Positions 1 through 8,358 are shown, counted from the first letter of the stretch. The stretch is DNA of 64,000 nt from Streptomyces cinnamoneus (GCF_014650495.1 NZ_BMVB01000002.1:186001-250000); one strand, 5' to 3'. The notes: generated from the letters alone by a model not told the origin. Numbers and translations: made by a program.

Positions 1-456
1 GGGGTCGTGGACGAGGGCCTGCGCCAGCTTGACCCGCTGCTTCATGCCCGTGGAGTAGCCGCCCATGGGACGGTACCGCTCCTCGTACAGGCCCACGTGC
101 CGCAGCGTGTCGGCGGTCCGCTCGCGGGCGGCCGTGGGCGGCAGGCCGGACATCCGCGCCATGTGGACGACGAACTCCGTCGCCGACACGTCGGGTGGCA
201 GGCAGTCGTGCTCCGGCATGTACCCGACCCGCTCGCGGATCTCGGCGCCCCGGGTGGCCACGTCGAGGCCGAGGACCTCGGCGCGGCCCTCGGTGGCCGG
301 GGAGAGCCCGAGCAGGATTTTGATCAGCGTCGACTTGCCGGCTCCGTTCGCCCCCACCAGCCCGGTCACTCCCGGAGTGATGTCGACGGAGAGCCGGTCG
401 AGGGCGGTCACCCGGGGGAACCGCTTGCTGAGGCTTTCGGTGGCGATCACAGTCAC
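1..456 (-). CDS. ABC transporter ATP-binding protein (3' end beyond window)
   Basis: Reading leftward from a GTG at 456 (a second GTG at 450 is possible), this is the N-terminal part of an ABC-type ATPase. It has a Walker A motif GANGAGKST near residues 35-43, a Q-loop region (RVGYMPEHDCLP) and the start of the signature region (YSTGMKQRVKLAQAL). The sequence leaves the window just before Walker B. The 'YMPEHDCLPPDVSATEFV' style is typical of CcmA/DrrA-like exporter ATPases that pair with an ABC-2 permease. That permease would lie beyond the left edge, so the substrate cannot be inferred. It is divergent from the M24 operon that starts at 752. Confidence 0.9.
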   Translation of the reverse strand, partial: MTVIATESLSKRFPRVTALDRLSVDITPGVTGLVGANGAGKSTLIKILLGLSPATEGRAEVLGLDVATRGAEIRERVGYMPEHDCLPPDVSATEFVVHMARMSGLPPTAARERTADTLRHVGLYEERYRPMGGYSTGMKQRVKLAQALVHDP

Positions 457-751
457 GTAGTCGACGGTAGTGGCGTGGGCCACAGCAGTCGTCAGACCAG
501 ATGCCGGTTTGTGCGTAGTCCTCGGGTCTGATGCGCCCGTAAGGGCCGACCCCTGCGACGGGTGGGGGCGGGGGCGCCGGAGGTTTTCCACAGGCGTGCC
601 GGGACCCTTGACGCAGCCTGCGGTCATTGTCACATTCGTTGGTGTCAACTTACGGGCGTCACGGCCGGTTTGGCGTGCGTCGGCGGGTGCGGGTGCGGGT
701 GCGGGTGCGGGTGCGGGTGCGGGTGCGGCTTCGGACGGGTCGGAGGGCGGC
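457..751. promoter_or_regulatory. Divergent intergenic region with hexanucleotide repeat
   Basis: About 295 bases separate the divergent ABC ATPase and M24 genes. A run of seven GGGTGC hexamers (685-726) lies just upstream of the M24 ribosome site. An open frame runs through this DNA as an Ala-Gly repeat, but the GGAGGG at 742-747 in front of ATG 752 argues that it is untranslated leader. I see no convincing promoter boxes. Confidence 0.4.
685..726. repeat. (GGGTGC)7 microsatellite
   Basis: Seven perfect tandem copies of GGGTGC, followed by GG, end about 15 bases before the ribosome-binding site of the M24 gene at 752. Unit length is a multiple of three, so copy-number change would not shift frame if translation began upstream. 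It would change leader length and spacing to any promoter. Confidence 0.9.
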
Positions 752-1591
752 ATGGCGGGGCGGTTCGACGAGGAGCTGCGCGGTTTCCGGGAGGTGCAGC
801 GCCTGGCGTACGCGTGCACGGAGGCGGTGGCCGCGCAGCTCCGGCCGGGGGTGACCGAGCGGGCGGCGGCCCGCATGCAGCGGGAGTGGCTGCGCGAGCG
901 CGGGGTGCAGGACTGGTTCCACCTGCCGTTCGCGTGGTTCGGCGACCGCACGGCCTTCGCGGGGTTCCGGGTGCCGCTGCAGTTCTTCCCCACCGGGCGC
1001 CGGCTGGAGCCGGGGATGCCGTTCATCCTGGACCTGGCGCCGGTGCACCGCGGCTTCACCGCCGACGTCGGCTACGCCGGCTGCCTGGGCCCCAGCCCGC
1101 TGCACGAGCGGATGGTCGCCGACCTGGGCGCCCACCGCGACCTGGTGCTGCGCGAGGTGCGCGAGCGCCGGCCGCTGCGGGAGATCTACGAGGACGTGGA
1201 CCGGCTCATGGTCCGCCAGGGCTACGCCAACCGGCACCGCGCCTATCCCTTCGGAGTGATAGCGCACAAGGTGGGCCGGGTCCGTGAGCGCCCCTGGGCC
1301 CCCCGCCTGTTCGGGTTCGGGGTGCAGTCCCTGAAGGGGCTGGCGGCGGACGCCCTGCACGGCCACCGCGAGGGCTGGTCGCCGCTGTGGAGCCCGTACC
1401 GCTTCTCCGACCATCCGCCCCGGCCCGGGCTGTGGGCGGTCGAGCCGCACCTGGGCTTCCGCGGCACGGGCGTGAAGTTCGAGGAGCTCCTGGTGGTCAC
1501 CGACTCACGGGACCCGCAGGAGAGCGCGTTCTGGCTGGACGACGACCTGCCGCACGTGCGGCGCCGACAGGAAGAGAGGGCGGTCGCATGA
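752..1591 (+). CDS. M24 family metallopeptidase-like protein
   Basis: 279 aa with the pita-bread fold signature of methionine aminopeptidase / prolidase. All five metal ligands are visible in order: Asp in FILDLAP, Asp in FTADVG, His in VIAHKVGR, Glu in WAVEPHLGF and Glu in KFEELLVV. It should therefore be a competent two-metal hydrolase, although the substrate is unknown and members of this family are sometimes creatinase-like rather than peptidases. ATG 752 was chosen over an upstream frame because GGAGGG lies 5 bases before it. The stop overlaps the start of the next gene (ATGA, 1588-1591), which indicates translational coupling within the 752-5880 operon. Confidence 0.85.
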   Translation: MAGRFDEELRGFREVQRLAYACTEAVAAQLRPGVTERAAARMQREWLRERGVQDWFHLPFAWFGDRTAFAGFRVPLQFFPTGRRLEPGMPFILDLAPVHRGFTADVGYAGCLGPSPLHERMVADLGAHRDLVLREVRERRPLREIYEDVDRLMVRQGYANRHRAYPFGVIAHKVGRVRERPWAPRLFGFGVQSLKGLAADALHGHREGWSPLWSPYRFSDHPPRPGLWAVEPHLGFRGTGVKFEELLVVTDSRDPQESAFWLDDDLPHVRRRQEERAVA

Positions 1592-3375
1592 GCGGGCAGG
1601 GCAGGGGGATCGACGGCGCGCGCGAGCGCCGGGTGCGGTCGGACGGGATCGAGCTGTGCGTCGTCGAGCTCGGCGACGCCGCGGACCCCACGGTGGTGCT
1701 GGTGCACGGCTATCCGGACAGCAAGGAGGTCTGGTACGACGTCGCCCGGCGGCTGCGCGACCGCTTCCACGTGGTGCTGTACGACGTGCGCGGCCACGGC
1801 GGATCCACGGCTCCCGTGCCGCTGCGCGGCGGGTTCACGCTGGAGAAGCTCACGGACGACTTCCTGGCGGTCGCCGACGCGGTGAGCCCCGACGCCCCGG
1901 TGCACCTGGTCGGTCACGACTGGGGCTCGGTGCAGGGCTGGGAGTTCGTCACCGTGCCCCGCACCGAGGGCCGGGTGGCCTCCTTCACCTCGGTGTCCGG
2001 CCCCTCCCTGGACCACTTCGGGCACTGGATCAAGGACCGCATGGCCCGGCCCACCCCGCGCCGGGTGGCCCAGCTCCTCGGGCAGGGGGCCCGGTCCTGG
2101 TACGTGGGTGCCCTGCACGTGCCCGCGCTGCCCGAGGCGGCGTGGCGCGGGCCGTTGGGCAAGCGGTGGCCGCGGATGCTGGAGCGCGCGGAGCGGCTGC
2201 CGTCCGGCGGCCACCCGGCCGGCTCCCTGGCGGACGACGCCGCGCACGGCGCCTGGCTGTACCGCGACAACGTGCGGGCGCGGCTGCGCCACCCGCGCAC
2301 CGACGCCTACGCCCATGTGCCCGTCCAGCTGGTGACCCCGACCGGGGACGCGTTCCTCTCCGAGCGGCTCTACGACGACCTCGGGCGGTGGGCGCCGCGG
2401 CTGGTGCGCCGCACGCTGGCCGCCAAGCACTGGGTGCCGCGCACCCGCCCCGACCAGATGGCCTCCTGGATCGCCGAGTTCGTCACCGCCCAGGAGACGG
2501 CCCGGCAGTCCGGTGCCCCCGCCCGGCCGCCGGCGGGCACGGGCCCGTACGCCCGGCACTTCGGCGGCCGGCTGGTGCTGGTGACGGGCGCGGCGAGCGG
2601 CATCGGGCGGGCCACCGCGTTCGCCTTCGCCGAGGCCGGGGCCCGGGTCGTCGCCGTCGACCGGGACGCCGCGGGCGCGGCCCGTACGGCGGAGCTGGCC
2701 CGGCTGACCGGGGCGCAGGAAGCCTGGGCCGAGTGCTGCGACGTCTCGGACGAGCAGGCGATGGAGAAGCTGGCCGCCAAGGTCGCCGCCGAGTACGGCG
2801 TGGTGGACGTGCTGGTCAACAACGCCGGCATCGGTCTGGGCGGCACGTTCATGGACACCACGGCCGAGGAGTGGCGCGCCGTTCTCGACGTCAACCTGTG
2901 GGGCGTCATCCACGGCTGCCGGGCCTTCGGCCGGCAGATGGCGGAGCGCGGTCAGGGCGGCCACATCGTCAACACCGCGTCGGCGGCCGCCTTCCAGCCG
3001 TCGAAGTCGCTGACCGCCTACAGCACGTCCAAGGCGGCGGTGCTGATGCTGACCGAGTGCCTGCGCGCCGAGCTGGCGGGCAAGGGCATCGGAGTCAGCG
3101 CGATCTGCCCGGGCATCGTCAACACCGGCATCGTCGCCGCCACCCGCTTCGCGGGCCTGTCCGAGGAGGAACAGCGCCGCCACCGGGAGAAGGTGGGCCG
3201 GGCGTACGCGAGGCGCAACTACCCACCGGAGAAGGTCGCCGAGTCCGTCCTGCGCGCCGTGATCCACGACCGGGCCGTCCTGCCGGTGGCCCCCGAGGCG
3301 CACGTCCTGCGCTTCGTCTCCCGCTTCGCGCCCCGGCTCGGGCGCGCCATCGCGCGGATCGACCCCCCGCTGTAG
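1588..3375 (+). CDS. EphD-like alpha/beta-hydrolase and SDR fusion oxidoreductase
   Basis: 595 aa in two catalytic domains. Residues about 20-300 are an alpha/beta hydrolase of the epoxide-hydrolase branch: HGYPD at 40-44, and HDWGS at 110-114 with Asp111 as the likely nucleophile. Residues about 325-595 are a classical short-chain dehydrogenase: TGAASGIG (about 333-340), NNAGIG (411-416), YSTSK (478-482, catalytic Tyr and Lys). This architecture and length match mycobacterial EphD (about 590 aa), which acts on lipid epoxides. Streptomyces has no mycolic acids, so the substrate here is open. It starts inside the stop of the M24 gene, and the gap to the next gene is 26 bases. Cytoplasmic, no signal peptide. 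Confidence 0.88.
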   Translation: MSGQGRGIDGARERRVRSDGIELCVVELGDAADPTVVLVHGYPDSKEVWYDVARRLRDRFHVVLYDVRGHGGSTAPVPLRGGFTLEKLTDDFLAVADAVSPDAPVHLVGHDWGSVQGWEFVTVPRTEGRVASFTSVSGPSLDHFGHWIKDRMARPTPRRVAQLLGQGARSWYVGALHVPALPEAAWRGPLGKRWPRMLERAERLPSGGHPAGSLADDAAHGAWLYRDNVRARLRHPRTDAYAHVPVQLVTPTGDAFLSERLYDDLGRWAPRLVRRTLAAKHWVPRTRPDQMASWIAEFVTAQETARQSGAPARPPAGTGPYARHFGGRLVLVTGAASGIGRATAFAFAEAGARVVAVDRDAAGAARTAELARLTGAQEAWAECCDVSDEQAMEKLAAKVAAEYGVVDVLVNNAGIGLGGTFMDTTAEEWRAVLDVNLWGVIHGCRAFGRQMAERGQGGHIVNTASAAAFQPSKSLTAYSTSKAAVLMLTECLRAELAGKGIGVSAICPGIVNTGIVAATRFAGLSEEEQRRHREKVGRAYARRNYPPEKVAESVLRAVIHDRAVLPVAPEAHVLRFVSRFAPRLGRAIARIDPPL

Positions 3376-3376
3376 A

Positions 3377-3404
3377 GGAGACCCACGATGGGAGACCCAC
3401 GATG
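3377..3404 (+). repeat. Tandem duplication of ribosome site plus start codon
   Basis: The 14-mer GGAGACCCACGATG occurs twice head to tail (3377-3390 and 3391-3404). Each copy carries a ribosome site and an ATG. Because 14 is not a multiple of three, the first ATG opens a five-codon frame (MGDPR, 3388-3405). Its TGA overlaps the second ATG, which is the true start of the PF10118 gene. Confidence 0.95.
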
Positions 3405-4310
3405 AGAGACGGCCACCCCTACCGCATAGCCCCGCGACGGGTGTCGTTCGACTGGCGCGGCACCCCGATGCACTGGATCCCCGACGAGCCCACCGCCACC
3501 CACGTCATCAACGTGCTGCACCTGCTGCTCCCGGCCGGCGAGCGGTGGTTCGTCAAGGTCTTCAAGGAGGCCCTGCCGCTGGTGCACGACGAAGCGCTGC
3601 TCAAGGACGTCAAGGGCTTCATGGGCCAGGAGGCCACCCACAGCGTGCAGCACGCCCACGTCCTGGACCACCTCGCCGGGCAGGGCCTGGACACCGGCCC
3701 GTACACCCGGCAGGTGGACTTCCTCTTCGACGTCCTGCTGGGCGAGAAGCCCCCGTTCGGCCTGCCCGTCCCGGAGCGGGAGTGGCTCCGCTTCCGCCTC
3801 TCGGTGATCGCCGCGGTCGAGCAGTTCACGGCCGTGCTGGGCGACTGGGTGCTGCACGCCGAGGCCCTCGACCGCGCCGGCTCCGACCCGGTGATGCTCG
3901 ACCTGCTGCGCTGGCACGGTGCCGAGGAGGTCGAGCACCGCTCGGTGGCCTTCGACATGTACGAGCACTGCGGCGGCGAGGACCCCGCGCGCTACGCCCG
4001 CCGCCTGCTGGGCATGGCGATCACCGCTCCGGTGCTGCTGTACCTGTGGTCCTGGGGCAGCGCCTACCTGTTGCGGCACGACCCGCAGCCGGCGGGCCGC
4101 TCGCGCTACTCCCTGCGGGAGCACAACCGCGCGGTGGCGAAGGGGTTGTTGCCGACCTGGGGGCAGCTGGGCTCGGCCGTTCCGCGCTACCTGCGGCGGT
4201 CCTACCATCCCTCCCAGGAGGGTTCGCTGCGCAAGGCCGTCGCGTATCTGGCGAGCTCGCCGGCGGCCCGGGCCGCGGCGGGCGCGATCGGCCGCGCGGC
4301 CGCCTCCTGA
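3402..4310 (+). CDS. Metal-dependent hydrolase (PF10118 family)
   Basis: 302 aa, recognised from the family pattern of conserved His/Glu pairs in helices: MGQEATHSVQH (about residues 68-78), an internal ERE/EQF segment, and WHGAEEVEHRSVAFD (about 170-184). The fold resembles ferritin-like di-iron or metal-dependent proteins, and biochemical data for the family are thin. There is one hydrophobic stretch (APVLLYLWSWGSAYLL), so peripheral membrane association is possible. In many actinobacteria such genes sit beside alpha/beta hydrolases and SDR enzymes, as here. The start at 3402 lies in the second copy of a duplicated ribosome site; the first copy produces a five-codon leader ORF ending on this start codon. 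Confidence 0.82.
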   Translation: MRDGHPYRIAPRRVSFDWRGTPMHWIPDEPTATHVINVLHLLLPAGERWFVKVFKEALPLVHDEALLKDVKGFMGQEATHSVQHAHVLDHLAGQGLDTGPYTRQVDFLFDVLLGEKPPFGLPVPEREWLRFRLSVIAAVEQFTAVLGDWVLHAEALDRAGSDPVMLDLLRWHGAEEVEHRSVAFDMYEHCGGEDPARYARRLLGMAITAPVLLYLWSWGSAYLLRHDPQPAGRSRYSLREHNRAVAKGLLPTWGQLGSAVPRYLRRSYHPSQEGSLRKAVAYLASSPAARAAAGAIGRAAAS

Positions 4311-4329
4311 GCCGGTGAGGAGCACCGCC

Positions 4330-5880
4330 TTGTCCGAAGCCGACCGGGCCGAATCCGGCCCGCCCGAAGCCGGCCGCCCATCCAACGCCGATCCGCCCGA
4401 AGCCGGCCGCCCGTCGGAAGCCGACCTGGCCCCGGCCGCCGGCCGTCTGCCGCCGGCCGAGTACCGCATCGAGGACCTGGCTCACCGCAGCGGTGCCACG
4501 GTCCGCACGATCCGCGCCTACCAGGACCGCGGGCTGCTGCCCCGGCCCGAGCGGCGCGGCCGCGCCAACGTCTACGGGGACGCCCATCTGGCCCGCCTCC
4601 GCCAGGTCTCCGGCCTCCTCGACCGGGGCTACACCCTGGCCAGCATCAAGGAGTTGCTGGACGCCTGGGACACCGGCCGCGGGCTCGGCGGGGTGCTGGG
4701 GCTGGCGGTCGAGGTGGACGGGCCGTGGACGGACGAGGAGCCCGGCCGGATCACTCGCGCCGAGCTGGACGCGCGCTTCGGCGGCGAGCGGAACGACCGG
4801 GCCGTGGAGGAGGCGGTGGAGCTGGGCGTCCTGGTGCGGCTGCCGTCCTCGCCCGACGCGTTCCTGGTGCCCAGCCCGCAGGAGCTGGCCGTAGCCGCCG
4901 AGCTCCACGCCGCCGGGGTCCCCCTGACCGCCATCTCCGGACACCTGCGCGAGCTGCGCACCCAGGTCGAGCACATCGCCGGCCGCTTCCTCGACTTCAC
5001 CGCCGAGCACGTCTTCCATCCGTACCTCGGCCATCCCCCCACCGACGAGGAGGCAGCACAGGCCGCCGCCCTGGTGCGGCGACTACGGCCGCTCGCCCAG
5101 CAGACCGTCGACGCCGAACTCGCCCGCGCCATGCACACCCTGGCCACACGCCACCTGCGCGACCACCTCACCCAGCCACTACCGGCCGCTGCGGCCGGAG
5201 GCCCTGGGGTGGGCGGCAGCGGCGGTCTTGGCGTGGGCCCCAGCGGCGGTCCCGACGCACGTCCCGGCGGCGGCCCCGGCGACGGCCCCAGCGGCAGTCC
5301 CGACGCCCATCCCGGCGACGGCCCCGGCGAAGGCCCTGCCGCCGGCTGCGACGACTGCACCGGTGGCGGTACCAATGCGGACCCCGGCGCGGGCCCTGAT
5401 GACGGCCCTGACCGGGAACCCGACGTGGGCCTTTTTGACGGCCCCGACGCGGAACCCAGCATGGGCCCCGCCGACGGCCCCGGCGCGGAACCCAGCATGG
5501 TCCCTGCTGACGGCCCTGACGCGGAACCCGACGCCGGCCCTGACGACTGCCCGGGCGAGAGTCCTGCCACCGGCGGCACCGACGACCGGCCCCACGAGGG
5601 TCCCGGCGGCGGCCCCGTCCTGGGCTCTACCGACGCCCCCGACGCAGACGCCATCGCGGGTCCCTTCGCTGCCCCCGGCGGCTTCCCCGGTACCGGGCCG
5701 GGCGCCGCCACGGGCCCGTCTGCGGCCGCCGCCGAGGAGGTGCGCCTGCCCGCAGCGGCCGTCCGGGCCGTCCGGGAGCTGGTCGGCCCGGAGAACGTGG
5801 CGGCGTTCATCGCGGCCGCCGCCGAGCGCGAGGTCCGCGCCCGCGTGATGGACGGCCTCCTCCCGCCCGGTGAGCCGTAG
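4330..5880 (+). CDS. MerR family transcriptional regulator with Gly/Pro/Asp-rich insert
   Basis: 516 aa from TTG 4330, which is preceded by GAGGAG (4316-4321). The MerR winged helix spans about residues 45-115 (YRIEDLAHRSGATVRTIRAY, then RGLLPRPERRG). It is followed by a helical effector-like region to about 290. Residues about 290-465 are low-complexity Gly/Pro/Asp/Ala sequence; part of it repeats a 13-residue unit of the type AEPSMGPADGP (39-bp DNA repeats near 5446-5540). A short conserved-looking helix (VRAVRELVGPENVAAFIAAA) ends the protein. Many such MerR proteins are about 330 aa or less, so the insert is the odd part. Last gene of the operon and a candidate local regulator. GTG or ATG alternatives downstream are less well placed. 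Confidence 0.8.
   Translation: MSEADRAESGPPEAGRPSNADPPEAGRPSEADLAPAAGRLPPAEYRIEDLAHRSGATVRTIRAYQDRGLLPRPERRGRANVYGDAHLARLRQVSGLLDRGYTLASIKELLDAWDTGRGLGGVLGLAVEVDGPWTDEEPGRITRAELDARFGGERNDRAVEEAVELGVLVRLPSSPDAFLVPSPQELAVAAELHAAGVPLTAISGHLRELRTQVEHIAGRFLDFTAEHVFHPYLGHPPTDEEAAQAAALVRRLRPLAQQTVDAELARAMHTLATRHLRDHLTQPLPAAAAGGPGVGGSGGLGVGPSGGPDARPGGGPGDGPSGSPDAHPGDGPGEGPAAGCDDCTGGGTNADPGAGPDDGPDREPDVGLFDGPDAEPSMGPADGPGAEPSMVPADGPDAEPDAGPDDCPGESPATGGTDDRPHEGPGGGPVLGSTDAPDADAIAGPFAAPGGFPGTGPGAATGPSAAAAEEVRLPAAAVRAVRELVGPENVAAFIAAAAEREVRARVMDGLLPPGEP
5446..5540 (+). repeat. 39-bp imperfect coding repeats inside MerR gene
   Basis: Three imperfect tandem copies of a unit containing GCGGAACCCAGCATGG encode AEPSMGPADGP-type peptides. 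They are the most regular part of the wider Gly/Pro/Asp-rich stretch (about 5200-5720) in the MerR gene. Confidence 0.7.
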
Positions 5881-6496
5881 GCCGCCGGGGCCTCCGGCCG
5901 GCGCAGCGACCGGCATCGACCGGCATCGACCGGGCAGCAGCCAGCAGGCCATCGGAGCCCTCCCGGCCGCCGCACACCCGCACGTCCGCCGCAGCGGCCC
6001 TGCAGCAGCCGGCAGGCCGCAGCGAGCCTCCCGACCGGCGTGCGGCCGCCCGACCGACGCCGCGTCCAGCAACGACCGGCAGGACGCCGCAGGCCACCGC
6101 CGCCCTACGACCGCCGCACCTCCGCACGGCCGACGCAGCGACCGGCATCGACCGGCAGCAGCCGGCGGGCCATCGGAGCCCTCCCGGCCGCCGCACGCCC
6201 GCACGTCCGCCGCAGCGGCCCTGCAGCAGCCGGCAGGCCGCAGCAGGCCTCCCGGCCGGCGTGCAGCCGCCCGACCGACGCCGCGTCCAGCAACGACCGG
6301 CAGGACGCCGCAGGCCACCGCCGCCCTACAGCCGCCGCACCTCCGCACGGCCGACGCGGTGTCCAACAGCGACCGGCACCAGTCGGCAGGCCGCCGGGGC
6401 CAACCAGCCGCTGCCCGGTCGCCCGGTCGCCGCTGCGGCCGCCGCAAGCGGCCTGCGGCAGACCGCAGGCAACGCACGGCACACCGCGGCAACCGC
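5881..6496. repeat. Noncoding 221-bp tandem repeat between convergent genes
   Basis: This 616-base gap between the convergent MerR and F420-oxidoreductase genes holds two near-identical copies of a 221-bp unit, about 5930-6150 and 6151-6371. The segment beginning CATCGGAGCCCTCCCGGCCG is at 5950 and 6171, and CGTCCAGCAACGACCGGCAG is at 6063 and 6284, both with offset 221. A partial further copy flanks each side (CAGCGACCGGCATCGACCGG near 5904 and 6136). Frames are open on several strands only because the DNA is GC-rich and lacks stops; none has a ribosome site or a recognisable domain. No function is evident. Confidence 0.85.
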
Positions 6497-7396
6497 TTAG
6501 GCGAGCTGGGCGAGCCCCTCCGTGGCGATCTTCTCGAAGACGGCGACGTCGGCCTCGAACATCGAGCCGGCGATCGGCCAGTGCACGACGATCTCGTCGA
6601 TGCCCACCTCGGCGTGCGCGCCGGCGAAGTCGACGAAGGCGTCGAAGGACTCCAGCGGCCGGTCCGGCGTGAAGCCCGTCAGCATCACCTTGCGCAGCTC
6701 CGCCACGTCCCGGCCGGCCTTGGCGCACACCTCCCCGAGGCGTTCGATCTGTCCGGCGACGGCCGCCAGGGACTGCTCCGGCGTGCCCGTCTCGTACAGC
6801 TTCGGGTCGCCGGTGGTCACCCACGCCTGCCCGTGGCGGGCGGCGAGCCGCATGCCGCGCGGACCCGTCGCAGCCACCGCGAAGGGCAGCCGGGGGCGCT
6901 GCACGCAGCCGGGAATGTTGCGCACCTCGGTCGCCGAGTAGTGCTCACCGTCGTGGGAGACCACGTCCTCGGTGAGCAGCCGGTCCAGCAGGGGCACGAA
7001 CTCGGCGAAGCGGTCGGCGCGCTCGCGCGGCGTCCACGCCTCCTCGCCGCTCGCCCGCAGCGCGGTCGCGTCGAAGCCGGAGCCGCCGGCACCGATGCCG
7101 AGCGTGATCCGCCCGCCGGAGATGTCGTCGAGGGAGATGAGCTCCTTGGCGAGCGTCACCGGATGGCGGAAGTTCGGGGAGGTGACCAGCGTGCCGAGCC
7201 GCATGCGGGACGTCACGCCGGCCGCCGCCGTCAGGGTCGGTATCGCGCCGAACCACGGACCGTCCCGGAAGGTGCGCCAGGACAGGTGGTCGTAGGTGTA
7301 AGCGGTGTCGAAGCCCAGCTCCTCGGCGCGCTGCCAGGAGTCACGGCCGCCCTCGGACCAGCGGCGGTCGGGAAGGATCACGGTGCTCAGTCGCAT
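6497..7396 (-). CDS. LLM class F420-dependent oxidoreductase
   Basis: 299 aa TIM-barrel luciferase-like protein. Diagnostic segments are DTAYTYDHLSW near the N-terminus, MRLGTLVTSPNFRHPVTLAK, and GGRITLGIGAGGSG. These match the F420-binding branch of the family, which uses reduced F420 for hydride transfer; the substrate cannot be told. ATG 7396 is the only plausible start, with a GC-rich upstream region. Monocistronic, convergent with the MerR operon across the tandem repeat and divergent from the HAD gene at 7495 (about 100 bases between). Confidence 0.88.
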   Translation of the reverse strand: MRLSTVILPDRRWSEGGRDSWQRAEELGFDTAYTYDHLSWRTFRDGPWFGAIPTLTAAAGVTSRMRLGTLVTSPNFRHPVTLAKELISLDDISGGRITLGIGAGGSGFDATALRASGEEAWTPRERADRFAEFVPLLDRLLTEDVVSHDGEHYSATEVRNIPGCVQRPRLPFAVAATGPRGMRLAARHGQAWVTTGDPKLYETGTPEQSLAAVAGQIERLGEVCAKAGRDVAELRKVMLTGFTPDRPLESFDAFVDFAGAHAEVGIDEIVVHWPIAGSMFEADVAVFEKIATEGLAQLA

Positions 7397-7494
7397 GCCA
7401 CCGAGCCTAGGCGCTGGGCCCGGCGGGCGGGCGCACGGGGCTTTCCGGCCGCACGTTTGTACGCCTCCCCGGGGGCGTGGACGAGAATGGGGCC

Positions 7495-8358
7495 GTGACT
7501 TCAGCTACCGAGCCCGACACTCCGGCCGCAGGCCGGACCGCAGCTGTTCCCCGGCTGATCGCCACCGACCTCGACGGCACCCTGCTGCACGACGACAAGA
7601 CGGTCTCCGACCGCACCGTCGCCGCACTGGCCGCGGCGGAGGCGGCGGGCATCGAGGTCTTCTTCGTCACCGGCCGCCCGGTCCGCTGGATGGACGTCGT
7701 CCGCGACCACGTGCAGGGGCACGGCCTGGCGATCTGCGCCAACGGCGCCGTCGTCGTCGACCTGCACGACGGCGGCCGCTGCGTCGAGGTCCGCCCGCTG
7801 GAGCCCACCGCCGCCCTCGCCATCGTCCACGCCGTGCGCGCCGCGGCCCCCGGTGCCTCCTTCGCCATCGAACGCACCTCGCGCTTCGACTACGAGCCGC
7901 ACTATCCGCCCTTCCAGCTGGACCCGGACGCCCGGATAGCCCCCGCCGAGGAGCTCCTGGAGGCCGGGGACGGCCAAGGCGATCCGATCATCAAGCTGCT
8001 CGCCTTCCACCCGGAGCTGGCCCCGGACGAGTTCCTGGACCTGGCCCGCATGGCGGGCGGCGAGCACGGCTCGTTCACCCGTTCCAGCCCGACCGCCCTG
8101 CTGGAGATCAGCGGGCCGGGCGTCAGCAAGGCCAGCACCCTGGCACGCTGCTGCGCCGAGCGCGGCATCGCGCCCGAGGAGGTCGTGGCGTTCGGGGACA
8201 TGCCCAACGACCTGGAGATGCTCAGCTGGGCGGGCACCTCGTACGCCATGGCCAACGCCCATCCCGAGGTGCTGGCGGCCACCACCCACCGCACGGCCGC
8301 GAACACCGAGGACGGTGTGGCGGCGGTCATCGAGCAGCTCCTGCACGGCCTGCCCTAG
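7495..8358 (+). CDS. HAD family hydrolase (Cof/YidA-type phosphatase)
   Basis: 287 aa with all HAD motifs: I is ATDLDGTLL (catalytic Asp pair) near the N-terminus, II is FFVTGRP, and IV is VVAFGDMPNDLEML. A large type-IIB cap lies between II and III. Such proteins dephosphorylate sugar phosphates or nucleotides, often FMN or pyridoxal phosphate, and the specificity here is unknown. GTG 7495 was selected; GTG 7477 in the same frame would add six residues and is possible. Cytoplasmic, single gene, convergent with the M23 peptidase. Confidence 0.87.
   Translation: MTSATEPDTPAAGRTAAVPRLIATDLDGTLLHDDKTVSDRTVAALAAAEAAGIEVFFVTGRPVRWMDVVRDHVQGHGLAICANGAVVVDLHDGGRCVEVRPLEPTAALAIVHAVRAAAPGASFAIERTSRFDYEPHYPPFQLDPDARIAPAEELLEAGDGQGDPIIKLLAFHPELAPDEFLDLARMAGGEHGSFTRSSPTALLEISGPGVSKASTLARCCAERGIAPEEVVAFGDMPNDLEMLSWAGTSYAMANAHPEVLAATTHRTAANTEDGVAAVIEQLLHGLP

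Noticed and set aside
1243-3303. Long 686-codon antisense open frame
   Set aside because: Antisense to well-supported M24 and EphD-like genes, no ribosome site, and translation is unlike any domain. Long shadow frames are expected at this GC content.
5870-7498. Long + strand frame through the tandem-repeat gap and the F420 gene
   Set aside because: Covers the 221-bp repeat and the antisense of a clear F420 oxidoreductase gene. Composition is simple and no domain is visible.
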